Both the position numbers and the translations under genes were made by a program. Of a stretch of DNA of 64,000 nt, positions 42,906 to 52,082 are shown piece by piece; positions within the stretch are counted from its first letter, which is position 1, and every line of letters begins with the position of its first letter. Source of the stretch: Candidatus Saccharimonadota bacterium (GTDB lineage Bacteria > Patescibacteriota > Saccharimonadia > Saccharimonadales > Saccharimonadaceae); NCBI GenBank assembly GCA_015999875.1, contig JAECRG010000001.1, positions 483,330 to 547,329 of the forward strand, given 5' to 3'. The notes beneath the pieces are model-generated. The model did no database searches. It was not told the origin of the DNA and saw nothing but the letters and a program-made list of their open reading frames with translations.

Positions 42906-44198
42906 ATATCGAGTACTCCCAAACGGTATCTTCTCGTTGACCGCTGACCCGCCGATACCGATAGTATCGGCGCTATGTATAACATTTTTGCCGTAGCGAT
43001 CATTTATCTCGTCGACAGCCGTGATAATCTGCCGCTCACGAGCCAACTCATCACCAAATAGGCTAAGCTGCGGATCCACATCATCACTCAGCTCGTACAC
43101 TGTCACTCCTATAGTACGAATCAGTGGTGGCGCATTGCGAAACAATTGTTTCGCCTGGCTATAGATTGCCTGATCTGAGAAAAACGGTGCAGTACTCATG
43201 TGGCGTGCGTGCCAATACCGAGAACCCCGCTGAACCTCCCATCCTCCACGCCCAGGCTCAGGGCGTGGCGCACCCTGCTCACGGTGAGTCGTGGCCCAAA
43301 CCACTACACCACGCGCAACCTTGCCTTGTGAGCGAATCTTTTTACCAGTCGCTTCACACAGATGATGCAATCGCTTAAGGATTTGCTCATACGGTAGATT
43401 GTAGCCGTCCAACACAAATTGTCGCCCTGCCGTCTTCATGTCATAATCCACATCGTCCACTTCCCAACCACGCAAACGTTGGTGCCATTGATCTCCATTG
43501 ATACTCTTAAACACCATGCTACGCAGCATCTGTGCATCCGCATCGAGAAACTGCAACGGCGTATGAATACCTACGGCGTTTAATCTCGCCTCGTTGCGAT
43601 GAGCGATACCCGTCAGTTTAGTTAGCTCGAGGCCACCAAGTGTTTCCCGCAAATTCTGTGCGGTTATAATATCAAGCCCGTCAGGCTTGTGTAGACTCGC
43701 CGCAGTTTTGGCAAGAAACCGATTAGTTGCAATACCAACATTACACCGCATCGCTTTGCCTATCTCTGTGATTAACCGCCCCTTGATCTCCATGCCAATC
43801 GTCTCCATACCTCGCTGGCGTATTGCTTTAGGTGCCTCATGGAAATCTATCACACCTTCATCGATACTCTTCATGCGAACATGCGCAGAATAGTCATTCA
43901 TAATATCAAGCATTTTGTGGTAGACATAGCGGTACTTCGCCGGGTCACTCTCAACGCCCACAAGATCTGGGCAAATCTTTTTGGCATCTTTGAGTTTCAT
44001 TCCAAGCGTCACGCCCATATCCTTAGCCTCATAGCTAGCCGTCACAATCATAGTGTGCTCTGTTCGTCTATTAACAATCGCCACTGGCCTATTTCTAAGC
44101 CGTACACGCGCTTGCTGCTCTACTGTGGCAAAACAGCTATTAAGATCGATATGCATCACAAGTGGCGTTTCAGGATTATAGCCAGTTTGTAGTTTCAT
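42900..44198 (-). CDS. Y-family DNA polymerase (Pol IV/ImuB-like)
   Basis: A 432-residue protein. The catalytic acids are present in VMHIDLNSCFATVEQQA and KSIDEGVIDFHEA, and the thumb helix-hairpin region in ELTKLTGIAHRNEARLNAVG. SYEAKDMGVTLGMKLKDAKK is the finger block. It copies past damaged bases. It overlaps the preceding small gene by 4 nt, with AAGGAG as ribosome-binding site. The presence of all active-site acids argues for an active polymerase rather than the inactive ImuB. Confidence 0.92.
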   Translation of the reverse strand: MKLQTGYNPETPLVMHIDLNSCFATVEQQARVRLRNRPVAIVNRRTEHTMIVTASYEAKDMGVTLGMKLKDAKKICPDLVGVESDPAKYRYVYHKMLDIMNDYSAHVRMKSIDEGVIDFHEAPKAIRQRGMETIGMEIKGRLITEIGKAMRCNVGIATNRFLAKTAASLHKPDGLDIITAQNLRETLGGLELTKLTGIAHRNEARLNAVGIHTPLQFLDADAQMLRSMVFKSINGDQWHQRLRGWEVDDVDYDMKTAGRQFVLDGYNLPYEQILKRLHHLCEATGKKIRSQGKVARGVVVWATTHREQGAPRPEPGRGGWEVQRGSRYWHARHMSTAPFFSDQAIYSQAKQLFRNAPPLIRTIGVTVYELSDDVDPQLSLFGDELARERQIITAVDEINDRYGKNVIHSADTIGIGGSAVNEKIPFGSTRYL

Positions 44199-44458
44199 TC
44201 CCTATCTCCTTCGCGCGTCAGACGCCACGTGAGCCGTTCGGCGTCAAATTCCAGACGATAATCTGCTGCGCCGTCAGTAACATCAAACACATGCACGGTT
44301 CGTCGCCCCTGGGTTGTCGGATGACGCAGACCAATCTCCTCTACGTCAACTACTCGTCCATTGGCGCGCTTAAACTTACGTGGGTAGCACGGATTTAATC
44401 CGCTGCCGAAGGTAGCCAGCACTTCTATTCGTTCATCTAGAAAAAGTTCATCATTCAT
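44195..44458 (-). CDS. Small protein linked to the Y-family polymerase
   Basis: An 87-residue protein from MNDELFLDERIEV, with GGAG about 10 nt upstream. It is beta-rich and charged, and contains PCYPRKFKRANGRVVDVEEI. Short genes coupled to DNA polymerase IV and ImuB are common and may fold as a partner domain. Its stop overlaps the polymerase ATG. I do not recognise a named family with certainty. Confidence 0.65.
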   Translation of the reverse strand: MNDELFLDERIEVLATFGSGLNPCYPRKFKRANGRVVDVEEIGLRHPTTQGRRTVHVFDVTDGAADYRLEFDAERLTWRLTREGDRE

Positions 44459-44657
44459 CGTCAAAAATCTCCAAAAGTTATTTAGAGAACGTAGTAATCT
44501 GAGGATTCGCCCGTATTTTAGTGCCCGTTCGTAGCCATAAAATCCGAAGACGATGAATATGATTCCACCGGAGGGACGCTTCGCGATAGGTCGCTAGTGT
44601 GTGTCGCGGGGATATGTTCTTATTATACACTTGTGAGTCTGTTTTTACATACAAGAA

Positions 44658-44784
44658 TTGTATTATACGTGTTTATATGTTATAATAAATAAATGCACCA
44701 CTCATGGAGATCATGGGCGATGCACGCCCATGCCGATTGAGCTATTCAGCTTCTCGGCTGGATGACAAACGAAAGAGAGTTACC
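44658..44784 (+). promoter_or_regulatory. Promoter and structured 5' leader of the 44785 gene
   Basis: TTGTAT (44658-44663), 17 bp, TATAAT (44681-44686). The ~90-nt leader begins near 44693. It holds a perfect hairpin CATGGGCG/CGCCCATG (44712-44719, 44725-44732) and a weaker one downstream (CCGA...TCGG). GAAAGAGAG precedes the ATG. No known riboswitch was recognised. The gap 44459-44657 shows no gene. Confidence 0.5.
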
Positions 44785-45135
44785 ATGTCGGTCTACGAAG
44801 CAACGTCCATGCCGCCCAGGAAAACCCAACGATTCGAAGCTTTCAATCTCCTGGATCTACGTACCAATCAGCGACTGATACTCACCACTCGCTCGGGCAC
44901 CCGCTACTGGATCACGACAACCCAGCACACCAAGAGAGCCAATGGCTCTGCTCAGGTGATCAGGGGGGTCTTTATTGCAACTGATTCCGCGAGCGGAAGA
45001 GGTTGGTTCACCCAAGGGCCAGACGACACGATCATTGGTCAGTACGCCGTAATCGGCGAAGGGTTCATTATCGGACAAAAAAAGGGCGGTAAATACCCTA
45101 TGACGTCGGACATCGTCGAGTACGTCATCGAGTAA
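44785..45135 (+). CDS. Small beta-rich protein of unknown function
   Basis: A 116-residue protein from the ATG at 44785. It is rich in beta-strands (FNLLDLRTNQRLILTTRSG, then WITTTQHTK) and lacks Cys, a signal or membrane segments. It is more GC-rich than its neighbours and stands alone with its own promoter, structured leader and terminator, so it is a monocistronic unit. I do not recognise the family. Confidence 0.65.
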   Translation: MSVYEATSMPPRKTQRFEAFNLLDLRTNQRLILTTRSGTRYWITTTQHTKRANGSAQVIRGVFIATDSASGRGWFTQGPDDTIIGQYAVIGEGFIIGQKKGGKYPMTSDIVEYVIE

Positions 45136-45150
45136 CTCTCCTCGTGACCA

Positions 45151-45202
45151 ATCCCGAAGGTTTTCTCGGCTCCACAGCCTGAGACTGCCTTCGGGATTTT
45201 CG
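45151..45202 (+). terminator. Terminator of the 44785 gene
   Basis: ATCCCGAAGG and CCTTCGGGAT form the outer stem, with an inner hairpin (GGCT/AGCC) inside. The stem is followed by a T-run (TTTT). Confidence 0.75.
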
Positions 45203-45334
45203 CATTTCTAACTATATAATCTCACTTCATCACGACTCGAATACATATTGATTCAACCCATCATGAGGCGGCTCTTTCTTAATACTGTCGTATCGCCGCA
45301 GACAAGACGACACATTGGCCTACGCAGTGCGCAT

Positions 45335-47707
45335 CTACGATGTGACGGTGCGCAGCGGTCGTACCACAAGATAATCAAACTCAGCACCCGCATCCCAAGT
45401 ACCCACACCAAAGCCCGAACCTGATTTTGTCGCCTCCCAAGTTCCTATTGGTATCCATGCAGCTGGCGCATCGTTAAACGAATAGTACCCGGTCACACGA
45501 TTTCCTTGTTTTTTCAGCGCGACACGTACCCATATGTTCGTCAGGTCCCTACCCCCACCGACAAACGTGACAAACGGCGTACTAAAATCATCTCGCAAGG
45601 TAAGCTTCCAGCTGCGCTGGTGGTCGCGACGAAGCTGAATATGCACTGCGGAACCAAAATACGGATCAGGCGTAGCGCCGAGCATGATAAGCGAGACTTC
45701 TTGATCATCATGAGTCGCATCTGTCACGCGAAACCTTGTCTCGGTCCAATAGTCAGTAGGTAACGATACATTTTTGCGAGCTGCACGCGTATCTTGGTGA
45801 GCTCCTCCACTTCCGTACGGTACGGCAAACGTAGAACCTGTAGCTACAAGCTGCGTACGACTTCCCTCTTGATTCCAGTCTGCAGCATTGAGTGTACCCG
45901 CAGCCTGATTCATCTGGTCGTCTACAACAGGGGTTGCACCAGCGTCCACAGCAGTATAGTTTGGCGTGACTGGCGTGTTGGACCATACGCCCACATATCC
46001 GGCAAAATTAATAGTCGGCGAGACAATACTACCCTGATATGGCTGCCCGACATTTACCACCACTCTCAAATGCGAATTGTAGAAAATTGGATCATCGACA
46101 AAAAATCGATACATCGTTTGATTCGCGCCAGGCTGGTCTGAGTTTCCCGCACGCCCCGCGGGATAACCCCCCACGGGCATCGCGTACCATCCACCGTTAA
46201 ACGCATCTTCCATACCAGACGATGACCATGACGGATACAGCTCATTATCGACATAAATATCGACATTGCCCTCAAGCACCCCTAGATCTCCAGCGTCCTC
46301 TCCAGAGAAGCTCACTACAAGTGACTCGATCTGACCTGCGCCATTGAAATCACAGATAGTCATCGGTGTTTGCGCAGCCTGATTCGTCACACGTTGGCCT
46401 TTGATGCCATAGGCAAGCTGCTGTGAACCTAAATCACTAAAAGAGTTCAACGTAGAGTAATCTGCCGTGCCATAAAACAGCGTGTCGGTGGCAATTGTAC
46501 TTTCCACCTCTACGCGAAGGTATTTCTGAAACGGCATGTGAAGATAGCGATAAGCGGATCCGCCAGAACCGCGATCGGCTCGTCCGACGCGCGGCGTCGA
46601 GAATACATCCGAACGATTTGCGAGACAGAAGAAATCACCAAGCGACATAGACACGGCTGGCACCGTAGAATTATCGGTATAAATGCGAATCGTGCCACCC
46701 TGCTCCAGAAAACCTGCGCTCGTGGCCGAATTGTCACATGCCACCCAAATATGCTTGAGTACGCCTGGTTTGTCCCAAGATTCTGCGAGCACCACGATCT
46801 TGTGTCCTGCCGGGTCGGAGGCATTCGCCCGCGCCACAGCGACCTCTTGTGGCGCAACGATGGCCATTTCTCCAGGTTTTCGTAGCGGAAAACCAGATTG
46901 TGTCGCCGAACCAGATGACGGTGCGGCGGTCTGAAGTGCTGTATCGGCCTTAGCAAGTGATGCCTGCACGTCAGCAGCAAGCTGTGTCTTTGCAATCGCC
47001 GCCGTCGCCGAGATATCTGTAGTAGTGATCGTCGCATCGGCAATCTTCGCACTGGTAATTACACCATTTGCTACTACCGGAAGTGCCGACGTTCCCGCCA
47101 AATCTCCTGCCAGTTGTACGATACCTTTCGCACCCGTCGTAGCATCAGTCGGGATAGTTGGCCGATTTGATAAATCTGCATAAGAACCAGAAGTTGCAAC
47201 AGTCGACAACGTCGAAGCGGTAGCCTTAGTGTTGAGCGCTGTCTGCGTCGCAGTCGAGATTGGCTTGTTGGCATCGGACGTGTCATCGACATTGGTCAAA
47301 CCGACAGCCGCTTTATTGAGCGTTTGCCATGATTTGTCCCCTCTATAGTACTGGCTACTCGTACCTGCTATTATAGAGGCCTCTTTGCCCGCAAGTCCCG
47401 GAACAGTTGGCGCTTCAGCTGTGCCACCCAAATCACCAGTGAGCCTGAGCTTGCCTTTTGTGGTCGCGTCCGCGTCCTGCACCGTACCTGTCGTATTAAG
47501 TTTCGTACGAACTGCCGCATCAAACAGCACTTCAGTAATACTTCCATCGGCTATTGTTGCCGCGCTTACGGCATTATCGGCAAGCGCGCTGTTCGTCACG
47601 CTATTATTCTTCAGCGTCCCATCATTTTTGTGAATCTGAGACAAATAATCATTGAGGATCTCTCCCCAGTCTCCATCATCTCCACCCGGCTGCGGAAGTC
47701 GTGCCAT
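45335..47707 (-). CDS. Large surface protein: tail-fibre-like N-terminus, DUF2961-like and LamG-like domains
   Basis: A 790-residue protein. The N-terminal module MARLPQPGGDDGDWGEILND is shared in pattern with the 28846 protein. Fibre-like repeats follow (ALADNAVSAATIADGSITE; LTNVDDTSDANKP; DATTGAKGIVQLAGDLAGT) to about residue 270. A central DUF2961-like region spans roughly 280-590 (VLKHIWVACDNSATS, TIRIYTDNS, LRVEVES). The end is a concanavalin-like domain (about 630-780). No signal peptide is visible. It may be a secreted carbohydrate-binding fibre, the transport route being unknown. Confidence 0.7.
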   Translation of the reverse strand: MARLPQPGGDDGDWGEILNDYLSQIHKNDGTLKNNSVTNSALADNAVSAATIADGSITEVLFDAAVRTKLNTTGTVQDADATTKGKLRLTGDLGGTAEAPTVPGLAGKEASIIAGTSSQYYRGDKSWQTLNKAAVGLTNVDDTSDANKPISTATQTALNTKATASTLSTVATSGSYADLSNRPTIPTDATTGAKGIVQLAGDLAGTSALPVVANGVITSAKIADATITTTDISATAAIAKTQLAADVQASLAKADTALQTAAPSSGSATQSGFPLRKPGEMAIVAPQEVAVARANASDPAGHKIVVLAESWDKPGVLKHIWVACDNSATSAGFLEQGGTIRIYTDNSTVPAVSMSLGDFFCLANRSDVFSTPRVGRADRGSGGSAYRYLHMPFQKYLRVEVESTIATDTLFYGTADYSTLNSFSDLGSQQLAYGIKGQRVTNQAAQTPMTICDFNGAGQIESLVVSFSGEDAGDLGVLEGNVDIYVDNELYPSWSSSGMEDAFNGGWYAMPVGGYPAGRAGNSDQPGANQTMYRFFVDDPIFYNSHLRVVVNVGQPYQGSIVSPTINFAGYVGVWSNTPVTPNYTAVDAGATPVVDDQMNQAAGTLNAADWNQEGSRTQLVATGSTFAVPYGSGGAHQDTRAARKNVSLPTDYWTETRFRVTDATHDDQEVSLIMLGATPDPYFGSAVHIQLRRDHQRSWKLTLRDDFSTPFVTFVGGGRDLTNIWVRVALKKQGNRVTGYYSFNDAPAAWIPIGTWEATKSGSGFGVGTWDAGAEFDYLVVRPLRTVTS

Positions 47708-47836
47708 GCTACTATATCTTTCTGTTTATGCTTTACCAAAATTATACGTCAAACAACATCAAAATACTACGCGCCGACAAATCACGGCATCACGACGCGC
47801 GCATCGTTTCATAGCGCTCGTCATCAGTGAAAAACA

Positions 47837-47865
47837 TTGCATTATTATATAAAGTATGCTATAAT
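47837..47865 (+). promoter_or_regulatory. Leaderless promoter of the 47872 lipoprotein gene
   Basis: TTGCAT (47837-47842), 17 bp, TATAAT (47860-47865), then 6 nt to the ATG at 47872. This is one of the clearest leaderless promoters in the window. Confidence 0.8.
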
Positions 47866-47871
47866 AATAAA

Positions 47872-48675
47872 ATGAATAGTAAGTACGAACACTCAGTCTC
47901 AGCACATGAATCTGCTAGGAATAAATTCAAAAAAGGAATTGGCACAACCCTTGCAGCAGCCGGCATCCTCCTTGCCCCTGCCTGTGCAACTGATGAAGTC
48001 GAAAATATCAAACCAATATCTATATCGTCACAAGAAACAGCCCTAAAGCAACAAATGCAAGATTTAGAATTTGAAACTGGACGAGAAGAGGCAAAGCAAT
48101 ATGCCGATAAACTCTCGAGTCAGCTTCTTGACCTCATGGAAGATCCACGTAGTCATACACAGACCCTAGATACGGGTGTACACGGAATCGCAAATAAAAA
48201 ACATGTCGTCCAAGATATAAATACCCCCAGCCCAGAGCTTCGCGCGATCTACAGGCCAGAAGGCGGGACTCTTTATATCTCTGGCACACAATCATACGAA
48301 CGCGAAGATGGCTCTCATAAAATTGATGAAGTCTCTATCGGATATGTACTTGGAGGCGAGACACGCCTAAGCCTACAAGATAAAACACTGGAAGACTTTG
48401 ATGCGCGGTCAATACGACAAATGATAAGAAGTGGTGACACAGACTTAGTGTCGGTCGCTTCACATGACCAAGAAGGCAATAGATCGGCCGTCATGTTTCT
48501 GGATGCATTCGCGTCTGAACAAATCACAGATGGGAAGTTTACCGAAATAACCCCTCCAGAATACTACTACCAGGTAGAGACTGTCACTCCAGAGGACTCT
48601 GCGAAAATATCTGCTGACAAAAGTAGGGCTACATTTGATCTCGCCACCAATACTATGTCGCACTTAGACTTTTAG
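47872..48675 (+). CDS. Predicted lipoprotein of unknown function
   Basis: A 267-residue protein. The N-terminus is charged, then hydrophobic, and ends in a lipobox-like LLAPAC at about residue 39, so Cys should be lipidated. The mature part is mixed alpha/beta, rich in Asp, Glu and Ser (ETGREEAKQYADKLSSQLLD; YRPEGGTLYISGTQSY). It has no motif I recognise. The longer frame that starts at 47827 begins upstream of the promoter and is not used. Confidence 0.65.
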   Translation: MNSKYEHSVSAHESARNKFKKGIGTTLAAAGILLAPACATDEVENIKPISISSQETALKQQMQDLEFETGREEAKQYADKLSSQLLDLMEDPRSHTQTLDTGVHGIANKKHVVQDINTPSPELRAIYRPEGGTLYISGTQSYEREDGSHKIDEVSIGYVLGGETRLSLQDKTLEDFDARSIRQMIRSGDTDLVSVASHDQEGNRSAVMFLDAFASEQITDGKFTEITPPEYYYQVETVTPEDSAKISADKSRATFDLATNTMSHLDF

Positions 48676-48754
48676 CGTAAATTACAAACTACGATTTATC
48701 AACTTGTGTGCTACACACATTCCTCGCTTTGCTCTGCTATAGTATGTATGCAGT

Positions 48755-49393
48755 ATGAAGCTACCAACCATTAATCTCTATCTTCTGCGCCACGCCGAAT
48801 CCACCCTAAATGCCACAGGTACTCACCTTATAGGCGGCAGGAGCAACGAAGTAGAGCTTACGAAAGAAGGCATCGAGCAAGCTAAACAGCTCGGTCGTTT
48901 TCTGGCTTCAAAAAATATCAGACCTGATTTCATCTACTCGTCACCTGCTGTTCGGACATTGGCGACAGCATACCACTCACTCGCCGAAATGAATGTCGGT
49001 GCACGCCCTATTATCGATGACGATCTTCAAGAACTCGATCAAGGCTTGAAAGTTGGTCGTAATCGCACTGATGTCTATACAGAGGAGGTACTTTCAGCTA
49101 TCTCCATGTTAGGTAAAGACTTCAAATTAGAGGGTGGAGAATCAATGAGTGATGTAGGTGAACGCATGCTCAATGCTATTTCCGCAATCGCCGATCGTCA
49201 TGCTACCGCGAACTCGACAGCAACAGGACTCATCTATACGCACGGCCTCGCTATACGATGCCTTGCCTCAACAATTCACAATTGGTCACACAAGCAAACT
49301 TACGAAACAGAAATACCTAACGCATCTATCAATTTATTTGTTCGATCATCAGATCAATGGAACGCTCACTATGTGGGGCGTGATACGCAATAG
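48755..49393 (+). CDS. Histidine-phosphatase superfamily protein
   Basis: A 212-residue protein. The phospho-acceptor motif LLRHAESTLNATG lies at about residues 9-21. The second half has FIYSSPAVRTLATA and ICLASTIHNW-type sequences, with a further His in LIYTHGLAIRCLAS. This family covers phosphoglycerate mutases, phosphatases and cobalamin phosphatases. No neighbour narrows the substrate. TATAGT lies near the start. The following gap 49394-49583 shows no gene. Confidence 0.85.
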   Translation: MKLPTINLYLLRHAESTLNATGTHLIGGRSNEVELTKEGIEQAKQLGRFLASKNIRPDFIYSSPAVRTLATAYHSLAEMNVGARPIIDDDLQELDQGLKVGRNRTDVYTEEVLSAISMLGKDFKLEGGESMSDVGERMLNAISAIADRHATANSTATGLIYTHGLAIRCLASTIHNWSHKQTYETEIPNASINLFVRSSDQWNAHYVGRDTQ

Positions 49394-49583
49394 CTACACC
49401 ACACCCTCTAAGTTGTCAAAATCAACTCTTCAACTTGTGCAGATAGGTCCACAAAATCAATCCATGATCGCAGCTTTACGGGTACTATGCCAGAGCTCTG
49501 TGATTGAAGTAATAACTCATTTGAGATCGTAAATTGCTCCAAAAGATAGTTGATGGAATATATTTTTGAAATGGGTATATTCA

Positions 49584-50165
49584 CTATACAAGGTAAACGA
49601 TCATATGAATAATATTTGCAATATAAATATTATCTGTACGCTTGGTCGAGAATGCAAAAACAAATCCAGCGATTGCAACTAGTAAAAGTTGGGGATCAAG
49701 TATGTTATTAAGAGAAAAAAGTACATGTCCGAACGTAAACACAATTGAAGTCATTATCGCTGCTTGATTCGGTGACAATCTCTCTCCTAGCATAGGCTGG
49801 AGGATGCCGAAGGTAACATAATCTTGCCAAAAGACCGTTATAAGAATCATTGGAATGTACACTTTAATGTCTAGTGACAATGCATAATGTAGTGGCAGAA
49901 ATATTAGGGCAGTTATCGGAACAATGTATAGCCAGAGAAGTTTCGACCTAGGTAGTGAAGTTTTTCTATACTTAGGTAAAACAACTAATACGGCAGCCGT
50001 TACAGCTAAAACCCATATTGTAGCAATCATATAGCTTATATCTACGTTCCATGGTAAATTCTTGAGCACCTCACTAATGAAAAGACCTTGGGTTAATACC
50101 CATATAGCGAACCATGATATTACAACAGTAAAGATATTTCGAACTGATTTTTGATGCCTGGTCAC
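49584..50165 (-). CDS. CPBP-like membrane protein with altered catalytic motif
   Basis: A 193-residue protein, GTG start, about six helices. VFTFGHVLFSL matches the FxxxH motif of CPBP/CAAX intramembrane proteases, and a second His lies in NIIHMIVYLV. The first motif, normally EExxxR, reads WQDYVTFGIL, so a key acid and the Arg are missing. It may be an inactive relative or only a similar membrane protein. TATAAT lies 8 nt before the GTG. Confidence 0.5.
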   Translation of the reverse strand: MTRHQKSVRNIFTVVISWFAIWVLTQGLFISEVLKNLPWNVDISYMIATIWVLAVTAAVLVVLPKYRKTSLPRSKLLWLYIVPITALIFLPLHYALSLDIKVYIPMILITVFWQDYVTFGILQPMLGERLSPNQAAIMTSIVFTFGHVLFSLNNILDPQLLLVAIAGFVFAFSTKRTDNIYIANIIHMIVYLV

Positions 50166-50326
50166 TTATTGATATTATATACCAAATGCACAGACCAGAT
50201 TAATAGTCTCCTCAGTACTACTGTCGATCATGAACGTCTCTATCTATACATTACTCTAGATAAAATTAGAACTGAATTAACAGTTCTAATTTACAAATTT
50301 CTGACCTGGCTGCGGCATGTAACGTG

Positions 50327-50776
50327 CTACCATTTGCCAAGTTTATGCGCATACCATAGAACTGCTACTGTCGCGACCGTCGATACACCACACACAATAA
50401 TCTCAAGATACCACCAGTCAAGATCCCCCGTAAACACGACGGGCAGTTGATTGAGCGCCAGATGGCTTATCCCACTTGTTGTCGTGGCTACAATCCAAAC
50501 AATAAACGCAACAAAGACACTTTCAAGTATAAGCGACCCGCCAGATTTGCGGCGTCGATACGCCATAGCAGCAAAAAATATTAGCATTGGCAAAAATATT
50601 TCATAGAGGAATGTCGTATAAAATGCGCTCAAATTTGGGTTGAAGAACCATTGCTGCAACGCGATAGCTAGTGTCGATATTAGATTTACAAGCCATGCCA
50701 CAACCACCAGACTAGCAAGTGTCGCTGCTAGAAATGGACTAATCTCCTGATGTTTTCTTGTCTTGACCACGCCCAC
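50327..50776 (-). CDS. Membrane protein linked to the PAP2 gene
   Basis: A 149-residue protein with about four hydrophobic segments and a basic middle (AYRRRKSGG). It starts with GTG, and AAAGGGG precedes it within the end of the PAP2 gene. The 38-nt overlap suggests coupled translation. No motif is recognised. Confidence 0.6.
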   Translation of the reverse strand: MGVVKTRKHQEISPFLAATLASLVVVAWLVNLISTLAIALQQWFFNPNLSAFYTTFLYEIFLPMLIFFAAMAYRRRKSGGSLILESVFVAFIVWIVATTTSGISHLALNQLPVVFTGDLDWWYLEIIVCGVSTVATVAVLWYAHKLGKW

Positions 50777-51425
50777 CCCTTTTTTGCTTACGCTTTATAT
50801 ATCCATATAATACACCGTAGGTGAGCAAAGTCCACACCAAACTAACTATCCAACCCGCTACTATGTCGCTAGGATAATGTACCCCAAGATACATGCGCGA
50901 CACCCCTATGAGCACTACTGCTAGCATACCGAGCACCACACCCCGCCAACGCCACTTTGTCTTCCAAGCCAGAAAGATTAGCGCAAACACCAGAGCCGAG
51001 CTGCCCATCGCGTGCCCACTCGGAAAAGAATAGCTCGATTCATGTACTAGATGTTGCCAAAAGTCAGGGCGTTCACGAGCGAAAAGCAGTTTCAAGCATA
51101 CATTGAGTAATCCAGCTCCCGCTACGGTTACCGCGACAAACCATGCCCTATATACATGTTTGTTTTTTATCAGCCAAAGAATTACTCCGGTCGTCAGTAA
51201 CATGATTCCAATGCCACCCCCGACCTGAGTTATCACAAGTAGTATATTCGTTAGCCATGGAGTGTTCTGCGCATGAATCGAGCGCATCACCGGCTCATCA
51301 AATGGCAATAAACCCCCCGTGCGTACAGTTCCTGCCAGCCACGTTGCAAGTGCAACTATTGCCGCAAAGACCACAAATAACCCGGTAATTTTCAACGCTC
51401 GCCATGATATCATCGTGTATCGCAT
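50739..51425 (-). CDS. PAP2-family membrane phosphatase
   Basis: A 228-residue protein with six helices and the complete phosphatase signature: KLLFARERPD (KxxxxxxRP), YSFPSGHAMG (PSGH) and SRMYLGVHYPSDIVAG (SRxxxxxHxxxD). Members act on undecaprenyl pyrophosphate or lipid phosphates and matter for cell-wall lipid recycling. The 50327 gene overlaps its 3' end. Confidence 0.9.
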   Translation of the reverse strand: MRYTMISWRALKITGLFVVFAAIVALATWLAGTVRTGGLLPFDEPVMRSIHAQNTPWLTNILLVITQVGGGIGIMLLTTGVILWLIKNKHVYRAWFVAVTVAGAGLLNVCLKLLFARERPDFWQHLVHESSYSFPSGHAMGSSALVFALIFLAWKTKWRWRGVVLGMLAVVLIGVSRMYLGVHYPSDIVAGWIVSLVWTLLTYGVLYGYIKRKQKRGGRGQDKKTSGD

Positions 51426-51484
51426 ATATCCTCTATTATACCTTCATGACAAATTTAGCGGTGTATGTTACGCTAATGCTAGCT

Positions 51485-51838
51485 ATGAACACACCCGTGC
51501 AAACACCAACGCCCGATCCTCGCGGTGGCTACAAACCCAAAAAGCAAGTTGTCAAGACAAATCGCGTTGTCCTTACGCGTGCTATCTGGTATATTCTTGG
51601 CGTTATTACTGCCATTCTTGCGCTTCGCATCGTTCTTTTAATGCTTAGTGCAAATCCTGAGACACCTTTTGTCGCTTTTGTGTATGATATCAGCAGTATA
51701 TTTGTAGTGCCATTTTACGGAATCTTTGATCAACCCGACTACACACGTTTTTACGTCGATACCAGCAGTATCGTTGCAATCGTAATCTACTGGCTACTCG
51801 CCGTGGGTCTCGCAAAACTGATAAATCTCACCCGATAA
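51485..51838 (+). CDS. YggT-like membrane protein
   Basis: A 117-residue protein from the ATG at 51485: a Pro/Lys-rich cytoplasmic start, then two hydrophobic regions, IWYILGVITAILALRIVLLM and SIVAIVIYWLLAVGLAKL, around VAFVYDISSIFVVPFYG. This fits the YggT family of small membrane proteins tied to division or osmotic tolerance. A weak promoter lies upstream. It is divergent from PAP2. Confidence 0.6.
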   Translation: MNTPVQTPTPDPRGGYKPKKQVVKTNRVVLTRAIWYILGVITAILALRIVLLMLSANPETPFVAFVYDISSIFVVPFYGIFDQPDYTRFYVDTSSIVAIVIYWLLAVGLAKLINLTR

Positions 51839-51846
51839 AACCAAAC

Positions 51847-51866
51847 GACCACCGCTCTGGGTGGTC
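51847..51866 (+). terminator. Hairpin after the YggT-like gene
   Basis: GACCACC (51847-51853) and GGTGGTC (51860-51866) with a 6-nt loop. The T-run is weak. The flanks (ACCAA / TTGGT) could extend the stem. Confidence 0.55.
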
Positions 51867-51969
51867 ATACTTGGTGGGTATATAGGTGGAGATGAGGTGT
51901 TGCTACATGCAACATTCATTACTATACGAACTTTTCTTGAGAAAAAACTTAAATCAAAAAAGCTTATGC

Positions 51970-52078
51970 TCGACTTAAAAAAAAGATAGGACTATGATAA
52001 TGAGCACCACTAGGTAGGGTGGGATTCCCAGCGGTACAACACAACTATTAATTCCCTATGCGAGGGAGAGGAATTAAC
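51970..52078 (+). promoter_or_regulatory. Promoter and SD-hiding leader hairpin of the Asn/Thr-rich gene
   Basis: TCGACT (51970-51975), 17 bp, TATGAT (51993-51998). In the ~75-nt leader TTAATTCC (52048-52055) pairs with GGAATTAA (52070-52077), which contains part of the ribosome-binding site (GAGAGGAAT). As before the 28846 gene, translation would need the stem opened. The gap 51867-51969 is AT-rich with no gene. Confidence 0.55.
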
Positions 52079-52082
52079 CATC

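Noticed and set aside
47630-47852. Plus-strand frames before the 47872 lipoprotein gene
   Set aside because: They overlap the start of the large minus-strand gene and its promoter region, with no ribosome-binding site or recognisable product.
49158-49532. A second frame overlapping the histidine-phosphatase gene
   Set aside because: It is in a shifted frame of a well-recognised gene, and its tail beyond 49393 has no motif or signal.
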